This document shows, in pieces, positions 1-7,480 of a stretch of 14,909 bases of DNA (its first letter is position 1; the number at the start of each line of letters is the position of its first letter). The stretch covers positions 1-14,909 of the forward strand of contig JAFKFF010000300.1 of NCBI GenBank assembly GCA_017307315.1, in the 5' to 3' direction. The position numbers and the translations under genes are program-made. Under the pieces are notes generated by a model. The model was given only the letters and a program-made list of their open reading frames with translations, searched no databases and was not told the origin of the DNA. This DNA comes from Alphaproteobacteria bacterium (GTDB lineage: Bacteria > Pseudomonadota > Alphaproteobacteria > Micropepsales > Micropepsaceae).

Positions 1-1
1 G

Positions 2-1264
2 GTATCGGCGATCCTTGCGATCTGCCATGAGACCGAAACGCCGATCGTGCCTCAAGGCGGCAATACCGGCCTGGTCGGCGGACAGGTCCCGCTGCATGGA
101 GAAGTCCTGCTCAGCCTCAAGCGCATGAACCGTATCCGCGCCGTCGACGCCGAGGGCATGACTTTGGTGGCGGAAGCGGGCGCGACCCTGGCGCAGACAC
201 AGGATGCTGCGGCGAAGGAGCGGCTTCTTTTCCCTCTCAGCCTGGGGTCGGAAGGCAGTTGCACCATCGGCGGCAACATCTCGACCAATGCGGGCGGCAA
301 TCATGTCCTGCGCTACGGCATGATGCGGTCCTTGGTGCTGGGCTTGGAGGTGGTGCTGGCGGACGGCCGGGTGCTGCCGATGCTGCGGACCTTGCACAAG
401 GACAATACCGGTTACGATTTAAAACAGATCTTCATCGGCGCGGAGGGCACGCTGGGGATCGTCACGGCGGCGGCATTGCGCCTTTTTCCGGCGCCGGCGC
501 AAAGCGTGACGGCCTTTACGGCGGTCCCCTCGCCTGCCGCGGCGCTGACCCTCCTTTCTCACATGCAGGCCCGCACCGGCGGATTGCTCTCCTCGTTCGA
601 GCTGATTTCCCGGCCCACCCTGGAGATGGTGCTGAAGAATATCGGGGGCACCCGCGATCCCCTTGCCGCGCCCTCACCCTGGTATGTGCTGATGGAAATT
701 TCGGGCGGCGCCGGCGCCAGCCTGGACGCGTTGGCGCAGTCGGCACTGGAAGAAGCGGCCGCGGCGGATCTGGTGGCCGACGCGGTTCTGGCGCAGAACC
801 AGACGCAAGTTCGCCAATTCTGGCATATGCGCGAAACCATCTCCGAAGCCGAGAAACGCGAAGGCGTTTCCATCAAGCACGATATTTCCGTGCCGGTGGC
901 GGCGATACCCGCTTTCATCGGCGAAGCCACCGCCGCGGTGCTGGAGTGCTTCCCCGGCGCGCGGCCGGTCTGTTTCGGCCATATGGGGGACGGCAATCTC
1001 CACTTCAATTTCAGCGCCCCCCCCGGCCAGGACAAGGCGTTCGCGGCGCACTGGGACGAGATGCAGCTCGTCGTCCACGACATGGTGCGGTCCTATGGCG
1101 GCTCGATCAGCGCCGAGCATGGCATCGGCCAGATGAAGCGCGATCTTCTGCCCCGCTATAAATCCACCGAAGAATTGGACGCGATGCGCGCGCTGAAGCA
1201 CGCTTTCGATCCCCGGAACATTCTCAATCCCGGCAAAACCGTTCCGCCGGTCAAGCGGCTTTAG
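2..1264 (+). CDS. FAD-linked D-2-hydroxyacid dehydrogenase (D-2-hydroxyglutarate/glycolate oxidase type), 5' end cut off
   Basis: The protein should oxidise a D-2-hydroxyacid (D-2-hydroxyglutarate, D-lactate or glycolate) using FAD and pass electrons to the respiratory chain or an electron-transfer flavoprotein. The frame is open to the left edge, so roughly the first 50 residues of a usual 460-480 residue protein lie outside; the GTG at 47 is internal, inside the FAD-binding loop, and is not the start. The FAD-binding (PCMH) domain shows PQGGNTGLVGG, then GSEGSCTIGGNISTNAGG and GAEGTLGIVTAA. The C-terminal FAD-oxidase domain carries the metal-binding GHMGDGNLH (about residues 326-334 of the visible part) and SAEHGIG (about 371-375), followed by the family-typical ending FDPRNILNPGK. 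The motifs fit D2HGDH or GlcD-like dehydrogenases; the exact substrate cannot be read from them. The 3' end overlaps the converging gene on the other strand by 14 bases. Confidence 0.93.
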   Translation, partial: VSAILAICHETETPIVPQGGNTGLVGGQVPLHGEVLLSLKRMNRIRAVDAEGMTLVAEAGATLAQTQDAAAKERLLFPLSLGSEGSCTIGGNISTNAGGNHVLRYGMMRSLVLGLEVVLADGRVLPMLRTLHKDNTGYDLKQIFIGAEGTLGIVTAAALRLFPAPAQSVTAFTAVPSPAAALTLLSHMQARTGGLLSSFELISRPTLEMVLKNIGGTRDPLAAPSPWYVLMEISGGAGASLDALAQSALEEAAAADLVADAVLAQNQTQVRQFWHMRETISEAEKREGVSIKHDISVPVAAIPAFIGEATAAVLECFPGARPVCFGHMGDGNLHFNFSAPPGQDKAFAAHWDEMQLVVHDMVRSYGGSISAEHGIGQMKRDLLPRYKSTEELDAMRALKHAFDPRNILNPGKTVPPVKRL

Positions 1265-3890
1265 GCAGAACGTCCTCGCGCGCCACGGCTTGCATGCGCG
1301 GCTTCCTGTTGGAAAGCGCGCTGATCGAAGCGGTGACGAAGGTGGCGGCGTAGGGAAGGCTCTGCACGCCCAGCATCACCATCCAGAGGCTCACGGCGGG
1401 ATCCTCGAAGCCGCGGTCGAAGCCCATGGAAATCATGGCCGCCAGCAGCCCCGCCAGAAGCACCGTTTCCTGCCAGATCACGCGCAGCACCTGGCTGAAC
1501 AGCGCCGGATCCTCGCATTTGGGCGTCCGCATGAAAGGCTTGCCCGCCGTCAGCAGGCCCGACCACATCGCCTTTCCCACGGTATGGGTGAGCGACAGCC
1601 CCGCTACCGACGCCATCAGCGCACCCTTAAGGCCCGAACGCGCCTTGGGCGGATAGAGCAGAAGCGTCTTGATCAGCTTGGTGGCGAAAAGCGCCATCGC
1701 CGCGGCGGAGAGTGCGGGCATGGGGACATCGATATAGCTGGGCGCCGCCCACATCAGCACCGTCCAGATCAAGGCGGTGCAGGTGACGATCATGCCCAAG
1801 CCGTCCGAGATCCAGGGGAGCCAGCCCGAGAGGAATTGGTAGCGCTGTTCCCAGGAAAGCCCCGACCCGCCCAGGAAAATTTCACGCGCATGGCGTTTCA
1901 TGATCTGCATGGCGCCATAGACCCAGCGATAGCGCTGGGACATGAAGGCTTCGAGCGTGTCCGGCTCCAGCCCTGCCCCCATGGTCTGGGGAATGTAGGC
2001 GGCCTCATAGCCTGCCTCGAACAGCTTGAGGCCCAGCTCGGTATCCTCGGTGATGCACCATTCGCTCCAGCCGCCCACCTCTTCCAGGGCGTCCTTGGTG
2101 ACGATGGTCATGGTGCCGTGCTGGATGATGGCATTGTGCTCGTTGCGCTCCACCATGCCGATATGGAAGAAGCCGCGATATTCCTCATAGGCCATGGCCT
2201 TGAACAGATTTTCTCCGGCATCGCGGTAATCCTGCGGCCCCTGCACCAGCGCGATCGAGGGCGAAGCGAAAAGCGGCATCACCCGGCGCAGCCAGAAGGG
2301 CTGCACCTGATAGTCGCTGTCGATCACCGCCACATGGGTGGCGGCGGGATCGGTGAGCGCCAGCGCACGGTTCAGCCCACCCGCCTTGAAGCCGGACACC
2401 TTGTCGAAATGGTAGAAGCGGAAGCGTGCCCCCAGGCTCCGGCAATAGGCTTCGACCGGCTGCCAGACCTGCGGATCGGGCGTGTTGTTGTCCAGCACGA
2501 TGACCTCGTAATCGTCGTAATCGAGCCGGGTGAGCGCCTCGATGCTTTCGATCACCATTTGGGGGGGTTCGTTGTAGGTGGGAAGATGGATCGAAACCTT
2601 GGCGCATTTTTCCGGGATAGCCGCCGGCACGACGCGCCGTTCCACCCGCCATAGCGAGGCCGCCAGCTCGATCCCTTCGGTGAGAATGATGGCACAGGCC
2701 AGCACCACCAGGGGCGACATCGCCACCATCGCCGCGATGTCGGTAGGATCGATATATTCCAGCGCCGTGGCATCGATCAGGGCGAGAAGGCCGGTCGAGA
2801 CCAGCGCGATCAATCCCCCCATCACCAGATATCCGGTCTGGCGCACCCTGGGCATGCGGCCCAAAATCAGAAGGCCCAGGGAAAGGCTCATCACCGCGGC
2901 GAGCAGCGCATAGCCGCGCCATTCCGGGAACGTCCGTAACAGACCTGTGAAGCTGAATTTGGGATGACCGGTGGCGTCGAATATGCCCCAATAGGCGCCC
3001 ACCGCGCCCTCGCCCGTGTTCTTCCAGGGCGAGTCGAAAGCTTCCATCAGATAGTAATCGTAACCCTTTTCCTGGGCGTACTGGACGAAGGTGCGCACGA
3101 AATAGGCTTCGTTGGCGATGGAAGCCTGGGCCGAACCACGGGTGCGGCCTTCCGACGGCCAGCCGGCCTCGCCGATGATGATGGGCTTGTCGGGAAAGGT
3201 CTGCTGCGTGATGTCGTAGTGATTGCCGATGAACCGCATTGCGCCGCTGATATGGACATTCTCCCAATAGGGAAGCAGATGCACGAACACGACGTCGACA
3301 TGCCGGGCCACTTCGGGGATCACCACCCAGGTGGACCAGGGCTCCGCCGTCGTCACCTTGATGCGGGCGGGCAAGGCCGCGCGCACACGGTCGAGATAGA
3401 CGCCGAGCTGCTCGCCGGAGACGTAACCCATCAACTGGGTCTCGTTGCCCACGATCACCCGGTCGATCACGCGGCGATTGGCCAGCGCCGTCTTGATCCC
3501 CAGCGCGATCTGCTCGTCATTCTTGGCGAGGTCGGGACTGATCCAGATGCCTAAGGACACCGTCATGCCGTAGCGGCGCGCCACGTCCGGCACCTTATCC
3601 ATGCCGCCATCCACCGTATAGGTGCGGATATGGCCGGTGACTTTCGATAGTTGCGCCAGATCGCGATCGATCCGCTCCGGCGTGATGTGAAGCTGGTCGC
3701 TGGCGCGGAAAAGATGGCTGGGATTGTAGGCGATGCCGCGGACCTGCCCGTCCCAGTCCGGCGCCACCATGGTGTAGTCGCGGCTGGCCCAGAACAGCGC
3801 GCTGGCGCCGACCACCATGACCAATGCGATCAGGATGCGTAGCCGGCCGCCGGTCCGGTGGTGGCGAAAGATTCGTCCGATCCGCGTCAA
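1251..3890 (-). CDS. Membrane GH17-GT2 fusion, NdvB/NdvC-like beta-glucan synthase
   Basis: This 879-residue protein joins two catalytic domains. After an arginine-rich N-terminus and one membrane segment (about 19-35) comes a glycoside hydrolase family 17 domain (about 50-320). Its likely acid/base is Glu150 in VGNETQL and its nucleophile Glu241 in IIGEAGWPSEG. Several membrane segments (from about 327) lead to a family 2 glycosyltransferase domain (about 432-660) with LPTYNEPP, the DxD at Asp524-Asp526, the TED motif (Glu615-Asp616) and QRYRW (652-656). Further membrane segments run from about 690 to 865. Such GT2-GH17 fusions (P. aeruginosa NdvB, Bradyrhizobium Ndv proteins) polymerise glucose into beta-1,3-linked or cyclic glucans, with the GH17 part acting as transglycosylase on the periplasmic side. 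The TTG start at 3890 is inferred: it lies 11 nt after the FKBP stop and precedes the charged membrane anchor. The open frame extends upstream, but that part is out-of-frame FKBP sequence. Confidence 0.9.
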   Translation of the reverse strand: MTRIGRIFRHHRTGGRLRILIALVMVVGASALFWASRDYTMVAPDWDGQVRGIAYNPSHLFRASDQLHITPERIDRDLAQLSKVTGHIRTYTVDGGMDKVPDVARRYGMTVSLGIWISPDLAKNDEQIALGIKTALANRRVIDRVIVGNETQLMGYVSGEQLGVYLDRVRAALPARIKVTTAEPWSTWVVIPEVARHVDVVFVHLLPYWENVHISGAMRFIGNHYDITQQTFPDKPIIIGEAGWPSEGRTRGSAQASIANEAYFVRTFVQYAQEKGYDYYLMEAFDSPWKNTGEGAVGAYWGIFDATGHPKFSFTGLLRTFPEWRGYALLAAVMSLSLGLLILGRMPRVRQTGYLVMGGLIALVSTGLLALIDATALEYIDPTDIAAMVAMSPLVVLACAIILTEGIELAASLWRVERRVVPAAIPEKCAKVSIHLPTYNEPPQMVIESIEALTRLDYDDYEVIVLDNNTPDPQVWQPVEAYCRSLGARFRFYHFDKVSGFKAGGLNRALALTDPAATHVAVIDSDYQVQPFWLRRVMPLFASPSIALVQGPQDYRDAGENLFKAMAYEEYRGFFHIGMVERNEHNAIIQHGTMTIVTKDALEEVGGWSEWCITEDTELGLKLFEAGYEAAYIPQTMGAGLEPDTLEAFMSQRYRWVYGAMQIMKRHAREIFLGGSGLSWEQRYQFLSGWLPWISDGLGMIVTCTALIWTVLMWAAPSYIDVPMPALSAAAMALFATKLIKTLLLYPPKARSGLKGALMASVAGLSLTHTVGKAMWSGLLTAGKPFMRTPKCEDPALFSQVLRVIWQETVLLAGLLAAMISMGFDRGFEDPAVSLWMVMLGVQSLPYAATFVTASISALSNRKPRMQAVAREDVLPKAA

Positions 3891-3901
3891 GACTTCTCGT
3901 C

Positions 3902-4450
3902 CTATTGCGGCCGGTCGTCGGGATCGTTGGGGTCGGGCACATAGCCCGGCTCGCCGCGCCGTGGCGCCGGCGTGGTGGACACCAACGACATGTCGAACAC
4001 CAGAACCTGGTTCGGCGGAATCATGGTGCCCGCGCCGCGGGCGCCGTAGCCGAGATTGGACGGGATGACCAACTGCCAGTGATCGCCTTCGCGCATCAAC
4101 TGAAGCGCTTCGGTCCAGCCGGGGATGACCTGATTGACCTTGAAGGAGGCCGGCAGGCCCGGCGAGGTGCCGTCGAACACCCGGCCGTTGATCAGGCTGC
4201 CGGTGTAGAAAACCTCGACCGTGTCGGTGGCGGTGGGCCGCTTGCCGAAGCCACTCTGCACGATGCGAATCTGCAGGCCGTCGGGCTTGACGATGACGCC
4301 TTTTTTCTTGGCATTGGCGGCGAGATAGGCCGCATTGGCCTCGGCGCTGAGGGCCGGATCGGCGGTGGGCGCGGCGGTGGGGCCGGCGGCAAGCGCGCCC
4401 AGGGGCCAGGCCCAAATCGCCGCCGCCAGGAATGCCGCAGAAAATCTCAT
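3902..4450 (-). CDS. Secreted FKBP-type peptidyl-prolyl cis-trans isomerase
   Basis: The 182-residue protein catalyses prolyl isomerisation and should act in the periplasm. A signal peptide is clear (residues 1-22, ending GALAA), followed by an Ala/Pro-rich linker (23-45) and one FKBP domain (about 58-158). Conserved pocket positions are visible: VFYTG (Tyr82), RVFDG (Phe92-Asp93), VIPGW (108-112) and LGYG (Tyr135). The tail after 160 is Pro/Asp/Arg-rich and probably disordered. The ATG at 4450 was chosen because GGGAG lies six bases before it and the signal peptide begins there; the frame is open farther upstream but reads without similarity to anything I know. It is the first gene of a likely two-gene unit with the glucan synthase, so it may help fold that enzyme's periplasmic GH17 domain; that link is inference. 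Confidence 0.93.
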   Translation of the reverse strand: MRFSAAFLAAAIWAWPLGALAAGPTAAPTADPALSAEANAAYLAANAKKKGVIVKPDGLQIRIVQSGFGKRPTATDTVEVFYTGSLINGRVFDGTSPGLPASFKVNQVIPGWTEALQLMREGDHWQLVIPSNLGYGARGAGTMIPPNQVLVFDMSLVSTTPAPRRGEPGYVPDPNDPDDRPQ

Positions 4451-4456
4451 GCTCGT

Positions 4457-4461
4457 CTCCC
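4457..4461 (-). promoter_or_regulatory. Ribosome binding site of the FKBP gene
   Basis: The minus strand reads GGGAG six bases before the ATG at 4450. It supports that start over in-frame positions farther upstream. The 101 bp between this gene and the LysE stop should also hold the promoter of the FKBP-glucan synthase pair; a CTAAAT resembling a -10 box occurs there, but I see no convincing -35 partner. Confidence 0.6.
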
Positions 4462-4551
4462 GTTCACCGCTAGGGAATTTAGCGCGCCCGGCCCCGCTCC
4501 GAACAGGGTCATTCCCGCAAGTCGCAGGAAATTCCGGCATTTTTCCGTACG

Positions 4552-5202
4552 TCAGCCCAAAAGCTTGGCCATCACATGAACCAGGACGGCCAGGCCGAAA
4601 AGGGCCACCAGGACGCCCGAGCCCCGGTTGATGATCCGCACCGTCCCGTCGGTGATGCGGGCATGGAAAATCCCGATCACGCTGGTCAGGCACAGCCACC
4701 AGCCGGCTGAGCCGCCCACCACGCCCGCGACCACGAAGCCGGCATCGACATAGGAACTGGTCCCCCCGACCAGCGCGCGAAAGCTGGCGAACATGGAGGC
4801 GAAGGCGAGCAAGGTGGCCGGATTGGTGATGGTCAGGACGAAGGAAGACACCATCGCGCGCGCCAATGTCGAAGCGGCCTTCTCGCTCTTGTCGCCATCC
4901 TCGACCTTGCCCACCACCGGCGAGATCACCGTGTGGGCGCCGAACCAGAGCAGCAAGGCGCCGCCCACCAACTCGATGATCGAATCATAACTCTGGATCA
5001 GCTGCGCGATCCAGGTAAGTCCGAAGAAAGTGATGATGGCGAACACGCCGTCGCCGAGCGCGGCCCCCAGGCCCGAAACGAAACCGTTCACGGGACCGAA
5101 AGCGAAAGTGCGGCGGATGCAGATCAGATTGACCGGGCCGATCGGCACCGCTGCGATCAGTCCCATGATGACGCCTGCGATTATGAGAATGATGTAATCC
5201 AT
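4552..5202 (-). CDS. LysE/RhtB-family amino-acid exporter
   Basis: A 216-residue inner-membrane protein with about six hydrophobic segments, the usual size for LysE-family translocators that export amino acids or related metabolites. The N-terminal family signature is present: AAVPIGPVNLICIRR (18-31) followed by GLGAALGDGVFA (44-55). The NPAT motif (127-130) starts the second half. A charged loop around residues 99-111 (KVEDGDKSEK) separates the two halves. The start at 5202 is supported by AAGGA five bases upstream. It follows the dihydroorotase-family gene on the same strand after 48 bases without a convincing terminator, so both are probably co-transcribed. The substrate cannot be inferred from sequence; many members are simply annotated as threonine, homoserine or lysine exporters. 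Confidence 0.92.
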   Translation of the reverse strand: MDYIILIIAGVIMGLIAAVPIGPVNLICIRRTFAFGPVNGFVSGLGAALGDGVFAIITFFGLTWIAQLIQSYDSIIELVGGALLLWFGAHTVISPVVGKVEDGDKSEKAASTLARAMVSSFVLTITNPATLLAFASMFASFRALVGGTSSYVDAGFVVAGVVGGSAGWWLCLTSVIGIFHARITDGTVRIINRGSGVLVALFGLAVLVHVMAKLLG

Positions 5203-5207
5203 CAGCG

Positions 5208-5212
5208 TCCTT
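5208..5212 (-). promoter_or_regulatory. Ribosome binding site of the LysE-family gene
   Basis: The minus strand reads AAGGA five bases before the ATG at 5202, which fixes the start of the exporter gene at the beginning of its first hydrophobic segment. Confidence 0.6.
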
Positions 5213-5250
5213 GGCAGAAAAACAAAGCGAAGGAAATTTGCCGCAAACCG

Positions 5251-6603
5251 TCAAGGCCGGGCTTGCTGGGGCGATGCAAGAGCTTCGACAAAGCGTAACG
5301 GCTTGCCGGTCGCGTTCCCGGTCAGCGCGAAATCGCGCATGACGAAACGCCCGCCCAGCATCGCGGCCACCGCCCAGCCTTTGGTCTTCATGCCGTCGAA
5401 CGGCGTCCAGCCGCAGCGCGACGCGATCCATTTGTTCTCGATCGCGCGCGTGAGATCCATGTCCACGATGGTGAAATCGGCGTCATAGCCGCGCGCGATA
5501 CGGCCCTTGCCGGCGATGCCGAAGATGCGCTGCGGTCCGTGCGCGGTCAGATCGACGAACCGCTCCAGGCTCATCGCGCCCTTGTTGACATGGTCGAGCA
5601 GCAAGGTGACGAGGGTCTGCACGCCGGGCATGCCAGACGGCGTGTCGGGATAGGTCTTGTCCTTTTCTTCGCGGGTATGCGGCGCGTGATCGGAACCGAT
5701 CACGTCGATGACGCCTTCGCGCACCGCCTTCCACAAGGCCTGGCGATGACTTTCCTCACGGATGGGCGGGTTCATCTGGGCATAGGCGCCGAGCCGCTCG
5801 TAGCATTCCGGCGCGCTGAGCGTGAGATGCTGGGGTGTGGTCTCGGCGGTGGCGAAATCCTTGGCATCCGCCAGAAGCGGAATCTCGTCGCCCGTCGTCA
5901 CATGCAGCACATGCAGCCGGCGTCCCGCTTCCTTGGCCAGCCGCAACACCCGCTCGGTGGAGGCGCGCGCCGCCTCCGCGTCGCGCCAGACCGGATGGGT
6001 CGCAGGCTTGCCGCGTTCAGCAAAGCCTTTTCGCGCGATCAGGCGATCCTCGTCCTCGGAATGGACCGCCATGCGGCGATTGCCCGCTTTCAGCGCGGCT
6101 AGAATGTCGTCGGGATTGTTGAGCAGCAGCGAACCGGTCGAAGACCCGAGGAAGGCCTTCACGCCGCAGACCCCCGGCAGCCGCTCCAGTTCCGCCAGAG
6201 CCCCGACATTGGCCGGGGTGGCGCCGACATAGAAGGCGTAATCGCAATGCATCCGGCCCTTGGCGCGGGCCAGCTTGTCCTCGATGGCGGCACGGGTGGT
6301 GGTGGGTGGGGCGGTGTTGGGCATCTCGAAGGCGCCGGTGACGGCGCCCAGGATCGCGGCGCTGCTGCCGGTCTCCAGATCTTCCTTATGCGCGTTGCCC
6401 GGCTCGCGGAAATGCACCTGGCTGTCGATGGCGCCGGGCAATACGTGCAGGCCCTCTGCCTCGAAAATCTCCGCCGCCTTCGCTTCGGGGAAATGGCCGA
6501 TGGCGGCGATTCGTCCGGCGATAACCCCGATATCGGCGGGGACAATGCCCCCCGGCATGGCAACGGTCCCGTTCCGGATCAACAAATCGAAAGTTTCAGT
6601 CAT
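5251..6603 (-). CDS. Class I dihydroorotase-family amidohydrolase (PyrC type)
   Basis: The 450-residue protein belongs to the cyclic amidohydrolases. The best match in my knowledge is class I dihydroorotase, which interconverts N-carbamoyl-aspartate and dihydroorotate in pyrimidine synthesis. Visible metal-site elements are DSQVHFREPG (60-69), Lys149 in GVKAFLGSSTG (candidate carboxylated lysine), His181 in HSEDED, His234 in HVLHVTTGDE, and Asp305 in GSDHAPHT. The first histidine of the usual HxH pair is Gln62. I recall the QVHFREPG form from annotated alphaproteobacterial dihydroorotases, so it may define a conserved subgroup rather than damage. The start at 6603 is the first ATG at the family-typical N-terminus (TETFDLLIRNG); no good ribosome site precedes it. 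No pyrB or other pyrimidine gene is nearby. It lies head to head with the ygfZ-like gene. Hydantoinase- or allantoinase-like activity is a less likely alternative. Confidence 0.88.
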   Translation of the reverse strand: MTETFDLLIRNGTVAMPGGIVPADIGVIAGRIAAIGHFPEAKAAEIFEAEGLHVLPGAIDSQVHFREPGNAHKEDLETGSSAAILGAVTGAFEMPNTAPPTTTRAAIEDKLARAKGRMHCDYAFYVGATPANVGALAELERLPGVCGVKAFLGSSTGSLLLNNPDDILAALKAGNRRMAVHSEDEDRLIARKGFAERGKPATHPVWRDAEAARASTERVLRLAKEAGRRLHVLHVTTGDEIPLLADAKDFATAETTPQHLTLSAPECYERLGAYAQMNPPIREESHRQALWKAVREGVIDVIGSDHAPHTREEKDKTYPDTPSGMPGVQTLVTLLLDHVNKGAMSLERFVDLTAHGPQRIFGIAGKGRIARGYDADFTIVDMDLTRAIENKWIASRCGWTPFDGMKTKGWAVAAMLGGRFVMRDFALTGNATGKPLRFVEALASPQQARP

Positions 6604-6670
6604 GCCCGGCTTGGGTAGCCCCTCCCCGCCACCTTGGCAACCTTGACCGGGAGGGTTACTTCCCAGGGCC
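6604..6670. promoter_or_regulatory. Divergent intergenic region, presumed back-to-back promoters
   Basis: These 67 bases separate the start codons of the minus-strand amidohydrolase gene and the plus-strand YgfZ-like gene, so both promoters should lie here or just inside the coding starts. On the plus strand TTGGCA (6634-6639) lies 16 bases before a poor -10 candidate TTACTT (6656-6661); on the minus strand the same area reads TTGCCA. The -10 matches are weak, so only the arrangement is well supported. Confidence 0.35.
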
Positions 6671-7480
6671 ATGGAACCCGTCCACCTCACCGATCGCGCC
6701 GTCATCGCCCTGGAAGGTGGCGAGGCCCGGAATTTCCTTCAGGGCCTCGTCACCAATGATTTGACAAGGCTCGCGCCCGAAACGGGCCTTTACGCTGCCC
6801 TGCTGACCCCGCAAGGCAAGATCCTGTTCGATTTCCTGATCGCGGAAGGCGATGGCGCCCTTCTGCTGGACTGCGCCGCCGATCGCGCCGAGGCGCTTCT
6901 CAAGCGGCTTACAATGTATCGCCTTCGGGCGCCGGTGGGGATCGCCCTTCGTCCGCAACTCGGCGTTTTCGCGGGCCTGAGCGGGCGGCCTGCCGAACGG
7001 GCGGTCTCCTTTCCGGACCCAAGGCTCGCCGTGCTGGGTCTGCGCAGCATCGGCGCCGTCGCTGAGATGCCCGATTTCCTGCAAGGGCCTGCGGTCTATC
7101 ACGCCGAGCGGCTTGCGCTGGGCGTTCCCGAAAGCGCCGATTTCGGCAGCGAGAAAATCTTCGCGCTGGACGCGGGCTTGGAGGAATTGCACGGCGTGGC
7201 GTTCGACAAGGGTTGCTATGTCGGCCAGGAATTGACGGCGCGCATGAAGCATCGCGGCACGGCCCGCAAGCGTATTCTCATGGCGGACGCCGATACCGCT
7301 CTGCCCCCGGCGGGCACGCCTGTCCTTGGCAATGGAACCGAAGTCGGTGAGATCCTTTCCAGCTATGGCACGCGCGGGTTTGCCTTGACGCGCCTCGACC
7401 GCCTGGAAGAAGCGCCTACGCCCCTCCTGGCGGATGGCAGGCCGGTCACCCTCGCCAAACCCGCATGGCTGCGCGCATGA
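6671..7480 (+). CDS. ygfZ: YgfZ/IBA57-type folate-binding protein (Fe-S cluster maintenance)
   Basis: This 269-residue protein is a GcvT-like, folate-binding protein of the YgfZ/COG0354 family, which supports assembly or repair of certain Fe-S proteins in the cytoplasm. The diagnostic motif KGCYVGQE is complete at residues 180-187, with the conserved Cys182, and is followed by TARMKHRG. The N-terminus (DRAVIALEGGEARNFLQGLVTND) also matches the family. It is slightly shorter than E. coli YgfZ (326 residues), as is common in alphaproteobacteria. The ATG at 6671 lies at the family start; a GGGAGGG upstream is too distant (15 bases) to be a good ribosome site. Its stop overlaps the start of the Tag gene as ATGA, so the two are probably translated together. 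Confidence 0.93.
   Translation: MEPVHLTDRAVIALEGGEARNFLQGLVTNDLTRLAPETGLYAALLTPQGKILFDFLIAEGDGALLLDCAADRAEALLKRLTMYRLRAPVGIALRPQLGVFAGLSGRPAERAVSFPDPRLAVLGLRSIGAVAEMPDFLQGPAVYHAERLALGVPESADFGSEKIFALDAGLEELHGVAFDKGCYVGQELTARMKHRGTARKRILMADADTALPPAGTPVLGNGTEVGEILSSYGTRGFALTRLDRLEEAPTPLLADGRPVTLAKPAWLRA

Noticed and set aside
1290..2654. Long open frame on the plus strand (454 residues) opposite the GT2 domain
   Set aside because: Composition is typical of an antisense shadow (His/Gly/Arg-rich), no recognisable domain, and the opposite strand encodes conserved GT2 motifs.
3891..4415. An N-terminal extension of the GH17-GT2 frame through the FKBP gene, about 175 residues
   Set aside because: The extension is Arg/His/Gly-rich, has no family similarity, and overlaps a well-supported FKBP gene in another frame.
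5237..5247. Small palindrome TTTGCCGCAAA between the LysE and dihydroorotase-like genes
   Set aside because: A four-base stem with a three-base loop occurs easily by chance and would not terminate transcription.
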